A stretch of DNA of 64,000 nucleotides from Natronolimnohabitans sp. A-GB9 (GTDB lineage: Archaea > Halobacteriota > Halobacteria > Halobacteriales > Natrialbaceae). How positions within the stretch are numbered: the stretch's first letter is position 1; each line of letters starts with the position of its first letter. A model generated the notes under the pieces. That model was not told where the DNA came from. It searched no databases and worked only from the letters and a program-made list of their open reading frames with translations. Shown one piece after another: positions 1-8,654 of the stretch. The DNA lies in NCBI RefSeq assembly GCF_030848565.1, contig NZ_JAVDDV010000002.1, forward strand, positions 124,001 to 188,000, in the 5' to 3' direction. The position numbers and the translations under genes are program-made.

Positions 1-2
1 CC

Positions 3-290
3 GAACTTCACCCCGAGTACGACGAGGCGACGGTTCGCTCCGCACTGGACGAACTCGTTCAGGAGCGCTGGAAGGGCCAGCGCCACGCCCTCTGGGGCGA
101 ACAGCTCTCGCAAGCGATGCTCAACTACGCGTTGCACGCGACCACGATGAACCGGGACCGGGATCCGGCCGGCGAGGAAGACGCGTCACTCGAGTACGAC
201 GCCTTCGACGGCGGTCGACCGGCGGCCGAGCCACGCACCGACGGCGGGAAACACGGTCGAAATGCGAGTCGAGATCGGGGTGACCACTGA
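3..290 (+). CDS. glpA: Glycerol-3-phosphate dehydrogenase subunit A, C-terminal end (partial)
   Basis: The reading frame is open from the window edge to a TGA at 288-290, giving 95 C-terminal residues; the start lies outside the window. The stretch contains [12 protein letters not shown], which resembles the C-terminal cap of FAD-dependent glycerol-3-phosphate dehydrogenases, followed by a hydrophilic acidic/arginine-rich tail. The main support is position: glpB starts one base after this stop (ATG at 292) and glpC follows, the usual haloarchaeal glpABC order. In that complex GlpA carries FAD and oxidises sn-glycerol-3-phosphate to dihydroxyacetone phosphate. Glycerol from Dunaliella is a major haloarchaeal carbon source. 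Confidence 0.82.
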   Translation, partial: ELHPEYDEATVRSALDELVQERWKGQRHALWGEQLSQAMLNYALHATTMNRDRDPAGEEDASLEYDAFDGGRPAAEPRTDGGKHGRNASRDRGDH

Positions 291-291
291 G

Positions 292-1593
292 ATGGCGATC
301 GAGGACGACGTTCTCGTCGTCGGTGGTGGTCTCGCCGGCGCGATGGCGGCGCTTTCGGCCGCGGACGCAAACGACGACGCTCGAGTGCGACTGGTAACCT
401 ACAAACAGAGCACGCTGCGCCAGGCCAGCGGCCTGATCGATATCCTCGGGTACACGCCCGCAGGCGAGGGGCCACTCGTCGATCCCTTCGACGCCCTCGA
501 GTCCCTCCCCACGGGACATCCCTACGAGCGCGTCGGAAGCGAGGCCGTCCGCGACGCGCTCGCCTTCTTCGACGAGATCGCGGGCGACGCCTACGCCGGC
601 GGGCACACGAACGCGAACGCGCTCGTCCCAACCCACGGCGGAACCGTCAAACCGACCGCACGCTATCCCGCCTCGACGGCCGCCGGGCTGGCCAGCGACG
701 ACCGCGACGCGTTGCTGGTCGGCTTCGAGACCCTGCCCGACTTCGACGCGCCGCTGGCCGCGGCCCACCTCGAGGCAGCCGGCGTCCCGTTCGACGCCCG
801 CGGCGTCACGGTCCCGTTTCCCGGCATCGTTCGCGACGACGCGAAGGTGACGCGCTATGCACACCTGCTGGATCGCGACGAGACGGTGACGACGGGTGCC
901 GGCGAAACTGGCGCGCGCGAGGCGCTCGCGACGACTGTCCGCGACCACCTCGAGGACGAGTCTCGCGTCGGATTCCCTGCAGTTTTGGGCGACGACGACG
1001 CCGACGGGGTGCGCGCCGAGCTAGCGGACACACTGGAAGTCGACGTCTTCGAAGTGCCGATGGGACCGCCGAGCCTGCCGGGGATCCGACTCGAGGAGCT
1101 GCTGTATGGAGCACTCGAGGACGCCGGGGTGCGCGTGACGTCGGGGGTGCCGGTGGTCGACTACGAGACCGGCGCTAATGGAAGCGACGAGCACATCGAC
1201 CACGTCGTCGTCGACCGCAACGGCACCGAGATCCCCCACCGGGCCGACCAGTACGTCCTCGCGACGGGCGGGCTGGTCGGCAAGGGCGTGCGCTCCGAGC
1301 GCGACCGCGTCTTCGAACCGATCTTCGACTGTCACGTTCCCCACACTCCGGACCGCTACGACTGGTTCGTCGACGACGTCTTCGGCGACCAACCCTACGC
1401 TCGCTTCGGTCTCGCGCCCGACCGCGAGTTGCGGCCAGTCGACGCGACCGACGAGCCCGAGTTCGTAAACCTCCGGGCAGCGGGAGCCGTACTCGGCGGC
1501 TACGACTACGCAGCCGAGAAGTCCGGCGCCGGCGTCTCGATCGCGACCGGCTACGTCGCCGGGAAGCGAGCCGCCGAGGTGGTGGACCGATGA
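292..1593 (+). CDS. glpB: Anaerobic-type glycerol-3-phosphate dehydrogenase subunit B
   Basis: 433 residues. The N-terminus has a Rossmann dinucleotide motif (VLVVGGGLAGAMAALSA), as expected of the GlpB flavoprotein, which passes electrons from GlpA towards the membrane-associated GlpC. The C-terminal part has a second cofactor-contact motif (YVLATGGLVGKG, residues about 320-332) and ends in GVSIATGYVAGKRAAE, typical of the FAD-domain closing helix. I choose ATG 292 over the longer frame from 262 because it directly follows the glpA stop with one base between, and the Rossmann fold then starts about seven residues in. It is probably co-transcribed with glpA and glpC, 70 bases separating it from glpC. 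Confidence 0.93.
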   Translation: MAIEDDVLVVGGGLAGAMAALSAADANDDARVRLVTYKQSTLRQASGLIDILGYTPAGEGPLVDPFDALESLPTGHPYERVGSEAVRDALAFFDEIAGDAYAGGHTNANALVPTHGGTVKPTARYPASTAAGLASDDRDALLVGFETLPDFDAPLAAAHLEAAGVPFDARGVTVPFPGIVRDDAKVTRYAHLLDRDETVTTGAGETGAREALATTVRDHLEDESRVGFPAVLGDDDADGVRAELADTLEVDVFEVPMGPPSLPGIRLEELLYGALEDAGVRVTSGVPVVDYETGANGSDEHIDHVVVDRNGTEIPHRADQYVLATGGLVGKGVRSERDRVFEPIFDCHVPHTPDRYDWFVDDVFGDQPYARFGLAPDRELRPVDATDEPEFVNLRAAGAVLGGYDYAAEKSGAGVSIATGYVAGKRAAEVVDR

Positions 1594-1663
1594 GCGAGCC
1601 GGGCGACTCGAGCCCGCGTCTCGAGCGAGCACCGCGATTCCAAGCGACAGCGACTAGTAACTC

Positions 1664-3016
1664 ATGAGCGACACAGAGCGACCGACCGACGATGGCGTAC
1701 CGGGTACGGAAGACGACGAGTTCGAACCGGTTCAGGTGTTCCCCGAGGCAGCGGAGATGGACCTCCGACCGGGTGCGGACGACTGCTACAAGTGTTCGAC
1801 CTGCGATACGAACTGTCCCGTCGCCGAGGTCGACGACGAGTTCCCCGGCCCGAAGTTCCAGGGCCCCGAGCAGTGGCGGCTCAAGCGTCAGGACGACCAC
1901 GACATCGACGACTCCGTGATGAAGTGTTCGAACTGTATGCGCTGTGATAGCGCCTGCCCGTCCGAAGTCCCTCTCTCGCAGATGCACAACACGGCCCGCG
2001 GGGAGTACGTCGAAGAGAACATGTCCACGTTCTCCCGTGAGTACCTCCGGAACCGGCTGCTCGCGAACTACCGCCGACTCGCCCCGCTTGCGGCGACGTT
2101 CCCACGGACGGCGAACTTCGTGATGGGACTGTCCGCGACCAAGTGGATCGGCGAGAAGGTACTGGGGATCACGAGCGAGCGGGAGTTCCCCGAGTTCGCG
2201 ACCGAGACGTTCCGCGAGTGGTGGACGAAACGGGGCGGCGCCCACGTCGAGAGCGACGAGAACCGAATCGCCTACTTCCACGGCTGCTACGCGAACTACA
2301 ACACCCCCGAAGTAGCGAAGGCCCTGGTCCGGGTCTACGAACATTTCGGCTACGAGGTCATGGTCCCCGAGCAGTCCTGTTCGGGCACGCCGATGTTCGC
2401 CAACGGAACCCTCGAGGACGCCCGCCGGGCCGCCGAGACCAACGTCGAGGCCCTCGCCGCGGCCCTCGAAGACGGCGCGGACATCGTCGCCTCTTGCAGT
2501 TCGTGTTCGATGTCGATCCGCCAGGAGTATCCCGAACTGTTCGACTTCGAGGACACCGCGGCCGTGGCCGAAAACACCTGGGACGCTGTCGAATACCTTC
2601 GCGTCCACGAGGACCTCGAGGGTGAACTCGCGGGAACGAGCGTCGACAGCGCGGCGTTTGCCTATCACGCACCGTGTCATTCACGTAATCAGGGACTCGA
2701 TGGACAAACGATCGAACTGATGAGCGCGATCGACGGGGTCGAGGCACACGACGTGGGTGACTCCTGTTCGGGGATCTCCGGCACCTACGGCTGGAAGGCC
2801 GAGCACTACGAGACGTCGATGAAGATCGGCGAGGAGATGTTCGAACACATGGAGTCGGCCCCCGCCGAGACGGGATTGACGGAGTGTCCGACCTGTTCGA
2901 TGCAGATGGAACACGGGACGGGCTACGAGATCAAACACACCCTCGAGGTCATCGAAGCGGCGCTCCTGGAGGGAGACCACGACGCGGACCGACGCGGGCG
3001 CCAGGAGGCACGGTAG
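1664..3016 (+). CDS. glpC: Anaerobic-type glycerol-3-phosphate dehydrogenase subunit C, iron-sulfur protein
   Basis: 450 residues. Two ferredoxin-type [4Fe-4S] motifs occur near residues 41-51 (CYKCSTCDTNCP) and 87-98 (CSNCMRCDSACP). Two cysteine-rich CCG domains follow: HGCYANY near 206 with SCSGTPMF, and APCHSRNQG near 338 with DSCSGISGTYG, then ECPTCSMQMEHG near 406. This is the GlpC/HdrD-like plan: electrons from GlpAB pass through the clusters and the CCG site to membrane quinone. It closes the glpABC operon. Its TAG stop is followed with no gap by the ATG of the next gene, so the Orc-like gene may share its transcript. Confidence 0.94.
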   Translation: MSDTERPTDDGVPGTEDDEFEPVQVFPEAAEMDLRPGADDCYKCSTCDTNCPVAEVDDEFPGPKFQGPEQWRLKRQDDHDIDDSVMKCSNCMRCDSACPSEVPLSQMHNTARGEYVEENMSTFSREYLRNRLLANYRRLAPLAATFPRTANFVMGLSATKWIGEKVLGITSEREFPEFATETFREWWTKRGGAHVESDENRIAYFHGCYANYNTPEVAKALVRVYEHFGYEVMVPEQSCSGTPMFANGTLEDARRAAETNVEALAAALEDGADIVASCSSCSMSIRQEYPELFDFEDTAAVAENTWDAVEYLRVHEDLEGELAGTSVDSAAFAYHAPCHSRNQGLDGQTIELMSAIDGVEAHDVGDSCSGISGTYGWKAEHYETSMKIGEEMFEHMESAPAETGLTECPTCSMQMEHGTGYEIKHTLEVIEAALLEGDHDADRRGRQEAR

Positions 3017-4234
3017 ATGGAGTTACAGGAACGCATCGCCCGCCGACTATCGACGCGTGGGGATCCGGGTATCGTAGTCGACCGCGACCACCTCAGTCCG
3101 GTCGTCCATCCGACGGAGCCAGTGGGCCGCGGTTCCGTCCTCGAGCAGTTGCTCGACGTCCTCGAGCCAGTGTTCGACGGCGAGTTGCCGCCGCCGGTCG
3201 CCGTCGTCGGGCCGTCGGGTTCGGGGACGTCGGCGATCGTCACTGCGCTGTTCGACGCCCTCAACGAACGGTTCGGGGCGTCGACCCGGACGATCGGCAC
3301 GACGACCCGGGCCGGGAGCGACGAGCCCGTCACGTGGTTCGTCTACGTCGACGGTCGCCGCGTCGAGAGCGCCTTTACCTTCTACCGAGCCGTCCTGTCG
3401 GTCGTCGCGACCGAGCCGGTCCCCGAAAGCGGCATCGGAACCGACGCGCTCCGCGACCGCCTCGAGGATCGACTCATGCGACCGGACCGACGCGCGGTCG
3501 TCGCGATCGACCACCACGACGAGCCCGAGACTCTCGACTTCGAACGGGCCTGTGAGTTGCTCGAGCCGGTCGCGGAAAGCGTCTCGACGGTCGCGGTCGG
3601 AACGTCGGTTCCCGAAACGTGGGCCGACGGCGATCCGACCGTTCCCGTCCCCGCTTACCGTCGACACGAACTCGTCGACGTCATCACCGACCGGGCCTCG
3701 AACGGACTCGCGGCGGGCGCCGTCGACCACGAATCGATCCGTGACGTGGCGACGTGGGCCGACGGCGACGCCCACGACGCGCTCGCGATCCTCTTCGGCG
3801 GCGCCGTCCTCGCAAGCGACGCGGACCGCGACCGGATCGAGGCCACACACCTCGAGACCGCGCGAGCCGACGTCCCCGACGATGGCGTCCACCTCGATCG
3901 AGTGCTCGCCCTACCGGAGACCCGCCAGCGCGTCCTGTGTGCCCTTATCGACGTCGATACCGATGAACGGCCGATCCGAACGGTCGCAGCCGACATCGCC
4001 GATCGCTCGTCGCTGACGACGGGGACGGTCAAGCGGTTCCTCTACGAACTCGCGGACCAGGGACTTCTCGAACGCGTCCCCCTTCCCGCAAGCGGCAGCG
4101 GACGCCGACCTAGCGCGGTCGTTCCGAACTTCCCGACGATCGCCTTTCGGGCGCTGGGGCCGTCGACGGCCGGCGACGAGAGAGCGGCTGACGACGGCGA
4201 CGACCCCAAAACGAGCGGAGACGAAACGATCTGA
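3017..4234 (+). CDS. Orc1/Cdc6-like AAA protein with degenerate Walker A
   Basis: 405 residues in the plan of archaeal Orc1/Cdc6: nucleotide-binding fold, then a C-terminal winged helix. The P-loop reads GPSGSGTS (residues 65-72), so the usual GKT/GKS lysine is Thr71. A Walker B-like VVAIDH lies at 161-166. Residues about 310-385 (LPETRQRVLCALID ... TTGTVKRFLYELADQGLLERV) look like a winged helix. No origin-like repeats are seen nearby, so I do not call it an initiator. A non-canonical paralog acting as a DNA-binding regulator is equally plausible. The start ATG directly follows the glpC stop. The TGA stop runs straight into a family B repeat fragment. Confidence 0.7.
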   Translation: MELQERIARRLSTRGDPGIVVDRDHLSPVVHPTEPVGRGSVLEQLLDVLEPVFDGELPPPVAVVGPSGSGTSAIVTALFDALNERFGASTRTIGTTTRAGSDEPVTWFVYVDGRRVESAFTFYRAVLSVVATEPVPESGIGTDALRDRLEDRLMRPDRRAVVAIDHHDEPETLDFERACELLEPVAESVSTVAVGTSVPETWADGDPTVPVPAYRRHELVDVITDRASNGLAAGAVDHESIRDVATWADGDAHDALAILFGGAVLASDADRDRIEATHLETARADVPDDGVHLDRVLALPETRQRVLCALIDVDTDERPIRTVAADIADRSSLTTGTVKRFLYELADQGLLERVPLPASGSGRRPSAVVPNFPTIAFRALGPSTAGDERAADDGDDPKTSGDETI

Positions 4235-4260
4235 GACGGTCTCCCGTCATCAATTACCGC
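4235..4260. repeat. Family B gene-end element, partial copy
   Basis: Directly after the TGA of the Orc-like gene the sequence reads gACGGTCTCCCGTCATCA followed by ATTACCG. This matches the TACGGTCTCCTGTCGTCA end plus the start of the inner arm seen in fuller copies such as 20511-20589. The rest of the element is missing. It is one of at least nine copies that abut a stop codon in this window. Confidence 0.55.
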
Positions 4261-4298
4261 TGTCGGTCAGTGTCGATACACGTACGATCCGGTTGTGA

Positions 4299-4359
4299 TA
4301 CTGTTGGACAGCACGAGTCGACGGTCGGTCGCGCGACTGCGGCCGTCCCGACGGTATGA
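4299..4359. repeat. Family A palindromic element, partial copy
   Basis: It begins TACTGTTGGACAGCACGA, the family A terminal sequence, and continues with TCGACGGTCGGTCGC and CGACTGCGGCCGTC, shared with the reverse complement of the copy at 10966-11043. The right-hand terminal repeat is not recognisable, so the right boundary is approximate. It lies in the 167-bp gap between the convergent Orc-like and DUF368 genes. Confidence 0.6.
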
Positions 4360-4401
4360 GTGTGCCGGGACGTCGAGACGGAAAGTCCTCTCGCAATACC
4401 G

Positions 4402-5328
4402 TCAGTACTCGAGGTCGTCGGTGTACCAGTCGACGAGCAAGACGGCACCGGCACCGACGAGCGCGGCGACGACGGCCACGCTGGGGGTTCCGTACGCCGT
4501 CTCACCGAGGTTCGTCGTGACCTCACGATACGGCAGCCGGAGCGCGCCGACCATCAGGCTCACGAGGAAGGCAAGCGTCGCAGCCCGATACCGATCCAAC
4601 GCGTAGCCGACCGCGTGGGCCATCGTGAACAGACCGATGACGGCGCCGGCACCGAAGATTGCGACGACCGCGCCGGCCTCGATCACCGGCTCGAGTGCGT
4701 TCCCGTTGAGTAGCCCGATTACCCCGTCGACGAACGTGCTCAACACGCCGGTCAGGTATTCGTACTGGCCAAGCACCAGGAGGAAGAACGCGCCCGAAAC
4801 GCCGGGTAAGACCATCGCACAGATCGCGATCGCCCCGGCCACGAAGACGATCACCGGACCGTGGGAGACGTCACCCGCGGTGATCCCAGTCACCGTAAAC
4901 GCGATCGCGATCGCGACGAGCGAGACGCCGATTCGAGCCGGCGTCCAGCGTTCGACCTGTCCGTAGAGGACGACCGCCGACGCGGCGATCAACCCGAAGA
5001 AAAAGCCGTAGGTCGGCACCGGATACGTCGTCGCCGCACCGTGCATCACCCGCGAGAGGACCACGATCGCCGACGCGACGCCGAGCCCGAGAACGATCAG
5101 AAACGCGAGATCCATCCGCTCGAGTTCGGTCCGCAGACTCGCTCGAGCCTCGGGATCGTGGGCCCGCAACGCCGGCCGAAGCCGGCGCGGATCGATCGCC
5201 GTGATCGCCCGAATCATTCGATCGTAGATACCGACGATGAGCGCGATCGTCGCGCCCGAGACACCGGGCACGACGTCGGCTGCCCCCATCGAGAATCCTT
5301 TCAAATAGACGGCGAGAAATTCCCGCAT
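4402..5328 (-). CDS. DUF368 family polyprenyl-phosphate carrier
   Basis: 308 residues, almost entirely hydrophobic with 8-10 likely membrane segments. The DUF368 signature occurs twice, as expected of its internal repeat: DVVPGVSGATIAL near residues 19-31 and MVLPGVSGAFFLLVLGQYEY near 174. Bacterial DUF368 proteins were shown to recycle undecaprenyl phosphate across the membrane. Here the lipid carrier would be dolichyl phosphate, released on the outer face by the oligosaccharyltransferase. Supporting that, the gene lies 111 bases downstream of aglB on the same strand. The dolichyl-phosphate role is an inference from family and neighbourhood; no substrate is shown by sequence. Confidence 0.85.
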   Translation of the reverse strand: MREFLAVYLKGFSMGAADVVPGVSGATIALIVGIYDRMIRAITAIDPRRLRPALRAHDPEARASLRTELERMDLAFLIVLGLGVASAIVVLSRVMHGAATTYPVPTYGFFFGLIAASAVVLYGQVERWTPARIGVSLVAIAIAFTVTGITAGDVSHGPVIVFVAGAIAICAMVLPGVSGAFFLLVLGQYEYLTGVLSTFVDGVIGLLNGNALEPVIEAGAVVAIFGAGAVIGLFTMAHAVGYALDRYRAATLAFLVSLMVGALRLPYREVTTNLGETAYGTPSVAVVAALVGAGAVLLVDWYTDDLEY

Positions 5329-5439
5329 TGGGCAGGGGTATTCCGGACGAGGGCAAAAGGCTTCTCACTTCTGTAGATCGGTGCAGATCACGGGCTACGA
5401 GCGACCGTATCGGTGCGGAAACGTGAGAGCAACGGGTCG

Positions 5440-8418
5440 CTACTCGGCGGCGCCTTCCGTCTCGGTCTCCATCGTCTCGTTGTCGACGATATCGTTCTCG
5501 TCCGTCTCGTTGTCGACGATCTCGTCGTCCTCGGGCAGTTCGTCTTCGGGCAGTTCGTCCTCGTCGGCGTCAGGGTCCTCGAGTTCGACCTGCTCGAAGT
5601 CTTCGACGGTGATCTGGCCACCCTGGACGACGTCTTCCTCGGCGACTTCGGTCTGGGCCAGGTACCCGTCTTCGCCGAACTCGCCGACGGAGACGTTGTA
5701 CTCTCCGGTGGCCTCGACGGCGCTGTCAGTGTAGCCGTCGTCGACGCCGAGTTCGTCGTCGGTCGCGTACGGGACGGTCACCTCGAAGCTGCCGTCGCCG
5801 TCGAGTTCGGCCTCCTGGGTGTAGGTGAACGTCCGTTCGGCATTGGTCTCGAGTTCGACGTCGACGGTGACCGTTGCGTCGTCCTCGAGGAGGGCGTCGT
5901 CGTCCTCGACCTCGCCGGTGAGCGTCGCGCCGTCGACGCGTTCGTAGGTCTTCACGGCGGCGTTGACCTGCGCGTCGAGGACTTCGGTTGTCGGGCTCTG
6001 TTCGAACTCCATGAATCGTTCTTGGCTCATCCGCTGGGTCACGATGGCCGGATCGCCTTCGTCAGGCGAGACGAGCTGACCGTCGTCGTCGAGGTGGAGC
6101 ACGTCACCGTCCGTATAGCCCGCTTGCTGGGCCTGTTCGAACTCCTCGGATTCGGGCGGGAAGAGCCCGTCCATGTACATCTGTGCGTGCGTCACCAGCA
6201 GCTGCTGCGGTACGTCCGCGGTCTCGTGGACGAGTCGGTACTGTTCCATCCCCTCCGCGTCGTCACTGTACAGCTGAGACAGCATCGTGTCGTGATACGG
6301 CGCCTCCTCGAAGTCCGCGCGGAGTTCAGCGGCGTCGATGTGCTGATCGGGGTCGTGATCCGGCGGCGTCACGTAGTGGCCGTAGTCCGGACCGGACCAC
6401 TCCGTGATCGCGGGGAACTTCCCGCCGGCCATCGCGTGGTCGATCATCACGTACCGCAGCTCCTCGTGGGTGGCCTCGGCGGCCATCGCCTCGAGTTCCT
6501 CGTCGGTGGCGTCTTCCGGCGACTCGCCTGCGGCGATCGCATCGAGGATCAGTTCACCGCGCTGTTCGGATTCGGCAGTCAGAAACGCCGAGGAGGAGTG
6601 GGCGTTTTGCTGGAACGGGTTCGAGTGGGGGATCCGCTCGGCCTGTGTCGTTATCAGGTGGCCGTAGTCCCACCACGACATCACCCCATAGGCCCCTTCG
6701 GGGTAGTCGTAGTTCTCGTCCTCGGGTAAGTCGTAGCTGCCGAAGTACTCGAGTCGCTCGGCGTTGTCGTATTCGCCCCAGTTACCCGGTTCGGGGGTGT
6801 TCTCGGCGAGCCAGTGGTTGGACTCCTCCCAGACCATGGCTTCCGAGTGGGGGCCGACGTTCTCGCCGCGATCCCAGGCCGTCTCGTCGGCGGCCATCGG
6901 CGGGAGCAGCGGCGCGAACAGCAACATAACGACGAGCACGAGAGCGATGATCTGATAGGTCTCGACCTGTCGCAGCGAGTCGACGCCGCCCCGAATGTCG
7001 AGATCGAAGAGTCGGACGACGTCAGCGACGAAGACGGCGTTGACGACCGCGACTGCGAGCACGAGATAGTACGCGAATCGGATCTGTGTCGCGGCCATAC
7101 TGATCAGAAACAGCGACCAGACGACGATCAGGGTGTGCTCGGCGCGGAACTCACGGCCACGCAGCGGCCGCGTGACGAGGAGTGCCAGACCCGCGAGCAT
7201 CGTGTAGAAGGCCGCGCCGAACTCGCCGTAGACGTGTTCGGTAAAGTTGTCCGGCGGTTGGGCCTCCGAGATCGTCTGTGCCCCAGTCCCTGGGTCGAGG
7301 GGCAGCAGTCGACTCGTGAGGTTGCCGATCAGTGTGCTGTAGAGATCGGGCAATGCAGCCCACATAACCGCGAAGACCGCGACGATGATCCCGACGATAG
7401 CCACCGGATAGTACCGTCGATCGATGCTTCGATCGTCCCACTGCCGGGCGAGCCAGGCCATAAAGAGCGCACCGAGCGCGACCAGGGCAGCCGCAGTTGG
7501 CTGGAGGAGGCCAAAGCTCGTCTCACTGCTGATCGTCACGCGCTCGAGCATGACGAGCATGAAGACGGTCGGAACCGCCATACTGACGGCACCGACGAAC
7601 GCAACGTGGTCTGGAGAACGACCACGAACGTAGTCGAGGCAAAGCTGAATAGCGAAAAAGATCGCGAAGATACCGATAAGAACGACACCGGGCGGCCACA
7701 CCCAAAGATACAGGCTCAACGCCCCACCAGCGAGAAGGCTGAAGATAGCGGGTGTCCGGAGTGCGTCCCAATCCTTGTCGACGAGGAGTTCGTAGACCGG
7801 CTTCTCGCGTTCGGCCACGCGCAAGGCGACCATCATCGCCAGGATCGAGATTGCCATAAACAGGACCTCAGCGACGTGGTGTTGGATCTGACCTGCAGTG
7901 GTACGATAGAGGAACGTCCCTGGTGCGAACGCGAGAAGCAGCACCGAGACGAGACCTCCGATCGTCCCGCCTAGCCGACGCCCGATATAGAAGACCGGAA
8001 TCGCGACCAGTGCCGCCATCACGGGAACGGTCAACAGCGCGACGGTATAGAGCGTACTCGTCGAAGGGTCACCGAGACCGACGATCATCGCGATCGTCAC
8101 GATGATCTGGTCGAAGAGGGTTCCAAACTGGCCGACGTAGTTCCCTGTCGGGAATCCGGTCCAGATCTCGTATGGCATCGTATACGGATAGTTCTCTGCG
8201 GTCCATTCGACCGTTCGCCAGTGATACCACGAGTCGACGCCACCAAGCGCCGGCGTCCCGTCTTCAGTGACGAACCGATCGTATGCCTGGATTCGTATCC
8301 AGAACATAAACAGCATCGCAACCCCGATTACCGGGAGGTGATACCAGTCAGCAAACGACCCCAGGAAGGACGATGAAGTATCAGTCCCCTCCTCGAGGCG
8401 TTCAGTGTCCGTACTCAT
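5440..8418 (-). CDS. aglB: Dolichyl-phosphooligosaccharide--protein glycotransferase (oligosaccharyltransferase)
   Basis: 992 residues; the STT3/AglB catalytic subunit that moves the finished glycan from dolichyl phosphate to asparagine in N-X-S/T sequons outside the cell. The first half carries about 13 membrane segments. The diagnostic WWDYGH motif is near residue 580, followed by a large soluble domain. The C-terminus is a highly acidic linker (EDELPEDELPEDDE) ending in a short repeat with two NET sequons (IVDNETDEN, IVDNETMET), which might be self-glycosylated. ATG at 8418 is supported by a TATA-like box 25-31 bases upstream (leaderless). It heads the glycosylation region, with DUF368 just downstream. 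Confidence 0.97.
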   Translation of the reverse strand: MSTDTERLEEGTDTSSSFLGSFADWYHLPVIGVAMLFMFWIRIQAYDRFVTEDGTPALGGVDSWYHWRTVEWTAENYPYTMPYEIWTGFPTGNYVGQFGTLFDQIIVTIAMIVGLGDPSTSTLYTVALLTVPVMAALVAIPVFYIGRRLGGTIGGLVSVLLLAFAPGTFLYRTTAGQIQHHVAEVLFMAISILAMMVALRVAEREKPVYELLVDKDWDALRTPAIFSLLAGGALSLYLWVWPPGVVLIGIFAIFFAIQLCLDYVRGRSPDHVAFVGAVSMAVPTVFMLVMLERVTISSETSFGLLQPTAAALVALGALFMAWLARQWDDRSIDRRYYPVAIVGIIVAVFAVMWAALPDLYSTLIGNLTSRLLPLDPGTGAQTISEAQPPDNFTEHVYGEFGAAFYTMLAGLALLVTRPLRGREFRAEHTLIVVWSLFLISMAATQIRFAYYLVLAVAVVNAVFVADVVRLFDLDIRGGVDSLRQVETYQIIALVLVVMLLFAPLLPPMAADETAWDRGENVGPHSEAMVWEESNHWLAENTPEPGNWGEYDNAERLEYFGSYDLPEDENYDYPEGAYGVMSWWDYGHLITTQAERIPHSNPFQQNAHSSSAFLTAESEQRGELILDAIAAGESPEDATDEELEAMAAEATHEELRYVMIDHAMAGGKFPAITEWSGPDYGHYVTPPDHDPDQHIDAAELRADFEEAPYHDTMLSQLYSDDAEGMEQYRLVHETADVPQQLLVTHAQMYMDGLFPPESEEFEQAQQAGYTDGDVLHLDDDGQLVSPDEGDPAIVTQRMSQERFMEFEQSPTTEVLDAQVNAAVKTYERVDGATLTGEVEDDDALLEDDATVTVDVELETNAERTFTYTQEAELDGDGSFEVTVPYATDDELGVDDGYTDSAVEATGEYNVSVGEFGEDGYLAQTEVAEEDVVQGGQITVEDFEQVELEDPDADEDELPEDELPEDDEIVDNETDENDIVDNETMETETEGAAE

Positions 8419-8442
8419 TAGGTTGCACCAGACACAAGTAGA

Positions 8443-8449
8443 GAATAAG
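8443..8449 (-). promoter_or_regulatory. Probable TATA box of aglB
   Basis: On the minus strand GCTTATTCTC lies 25-31 bases before the aglB ATG. This is the spacing expected for transcription starting at or next to the first codon, common in haloarchaea. The match is by eye only. Confidence 0.4.
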
Positions 8450-8623
8450 CCTTGTCATCTACAGGCCATGTCTTGATATCCACGGTCAAAACGGCCGTTT
8501 CGACGTGAATGTCTGTCATGCGGACCGGTATCCGTCGATGCGGACAGCGCTCTCCCCCAGCAGTGGGGTCGAGGAACCGAACCGACGGCCCGCTTTCCAG
8601 GTGACGTCGCCAATTCGGCAAGG

Positions 8624-8629
8624 TTTATG
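8624..8629 (+). promoter_or_regulatory. Probable TATA box of the GT2 gene at 8655
   Basis: GGTTTATGC lies 26-31 bases upstream of ATG 8655, consistent with a leaderless transcript. It decides the start: the longer frame from 8505 would extend upstream across this box. Confidence 0.45.
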
Positions 8630-8654
8630 CACGACGGGCCGTACGAGCGCTACG

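Noticed and set aside
1175-2680. Long minus-strand open frame of 501 codons over glpB/glpC
   Set aside because: It is the antisense shadow of glpB and glpC, which have clear families; its translation is arginine-rich with no motif.
3017-4360. Replication origin next to the Orc1/Cdc6-like gene
   Set aside because: No origin-recognition-box repeats or AT-rich unwinding region near the gene; the P-loop is also degenerate.
5413-7974. Long plus-strand frames opposite aglB
   Set aside because: Mirror frames of a GC-rich gene; no homology features, and AglB with WWDYGH is certain.
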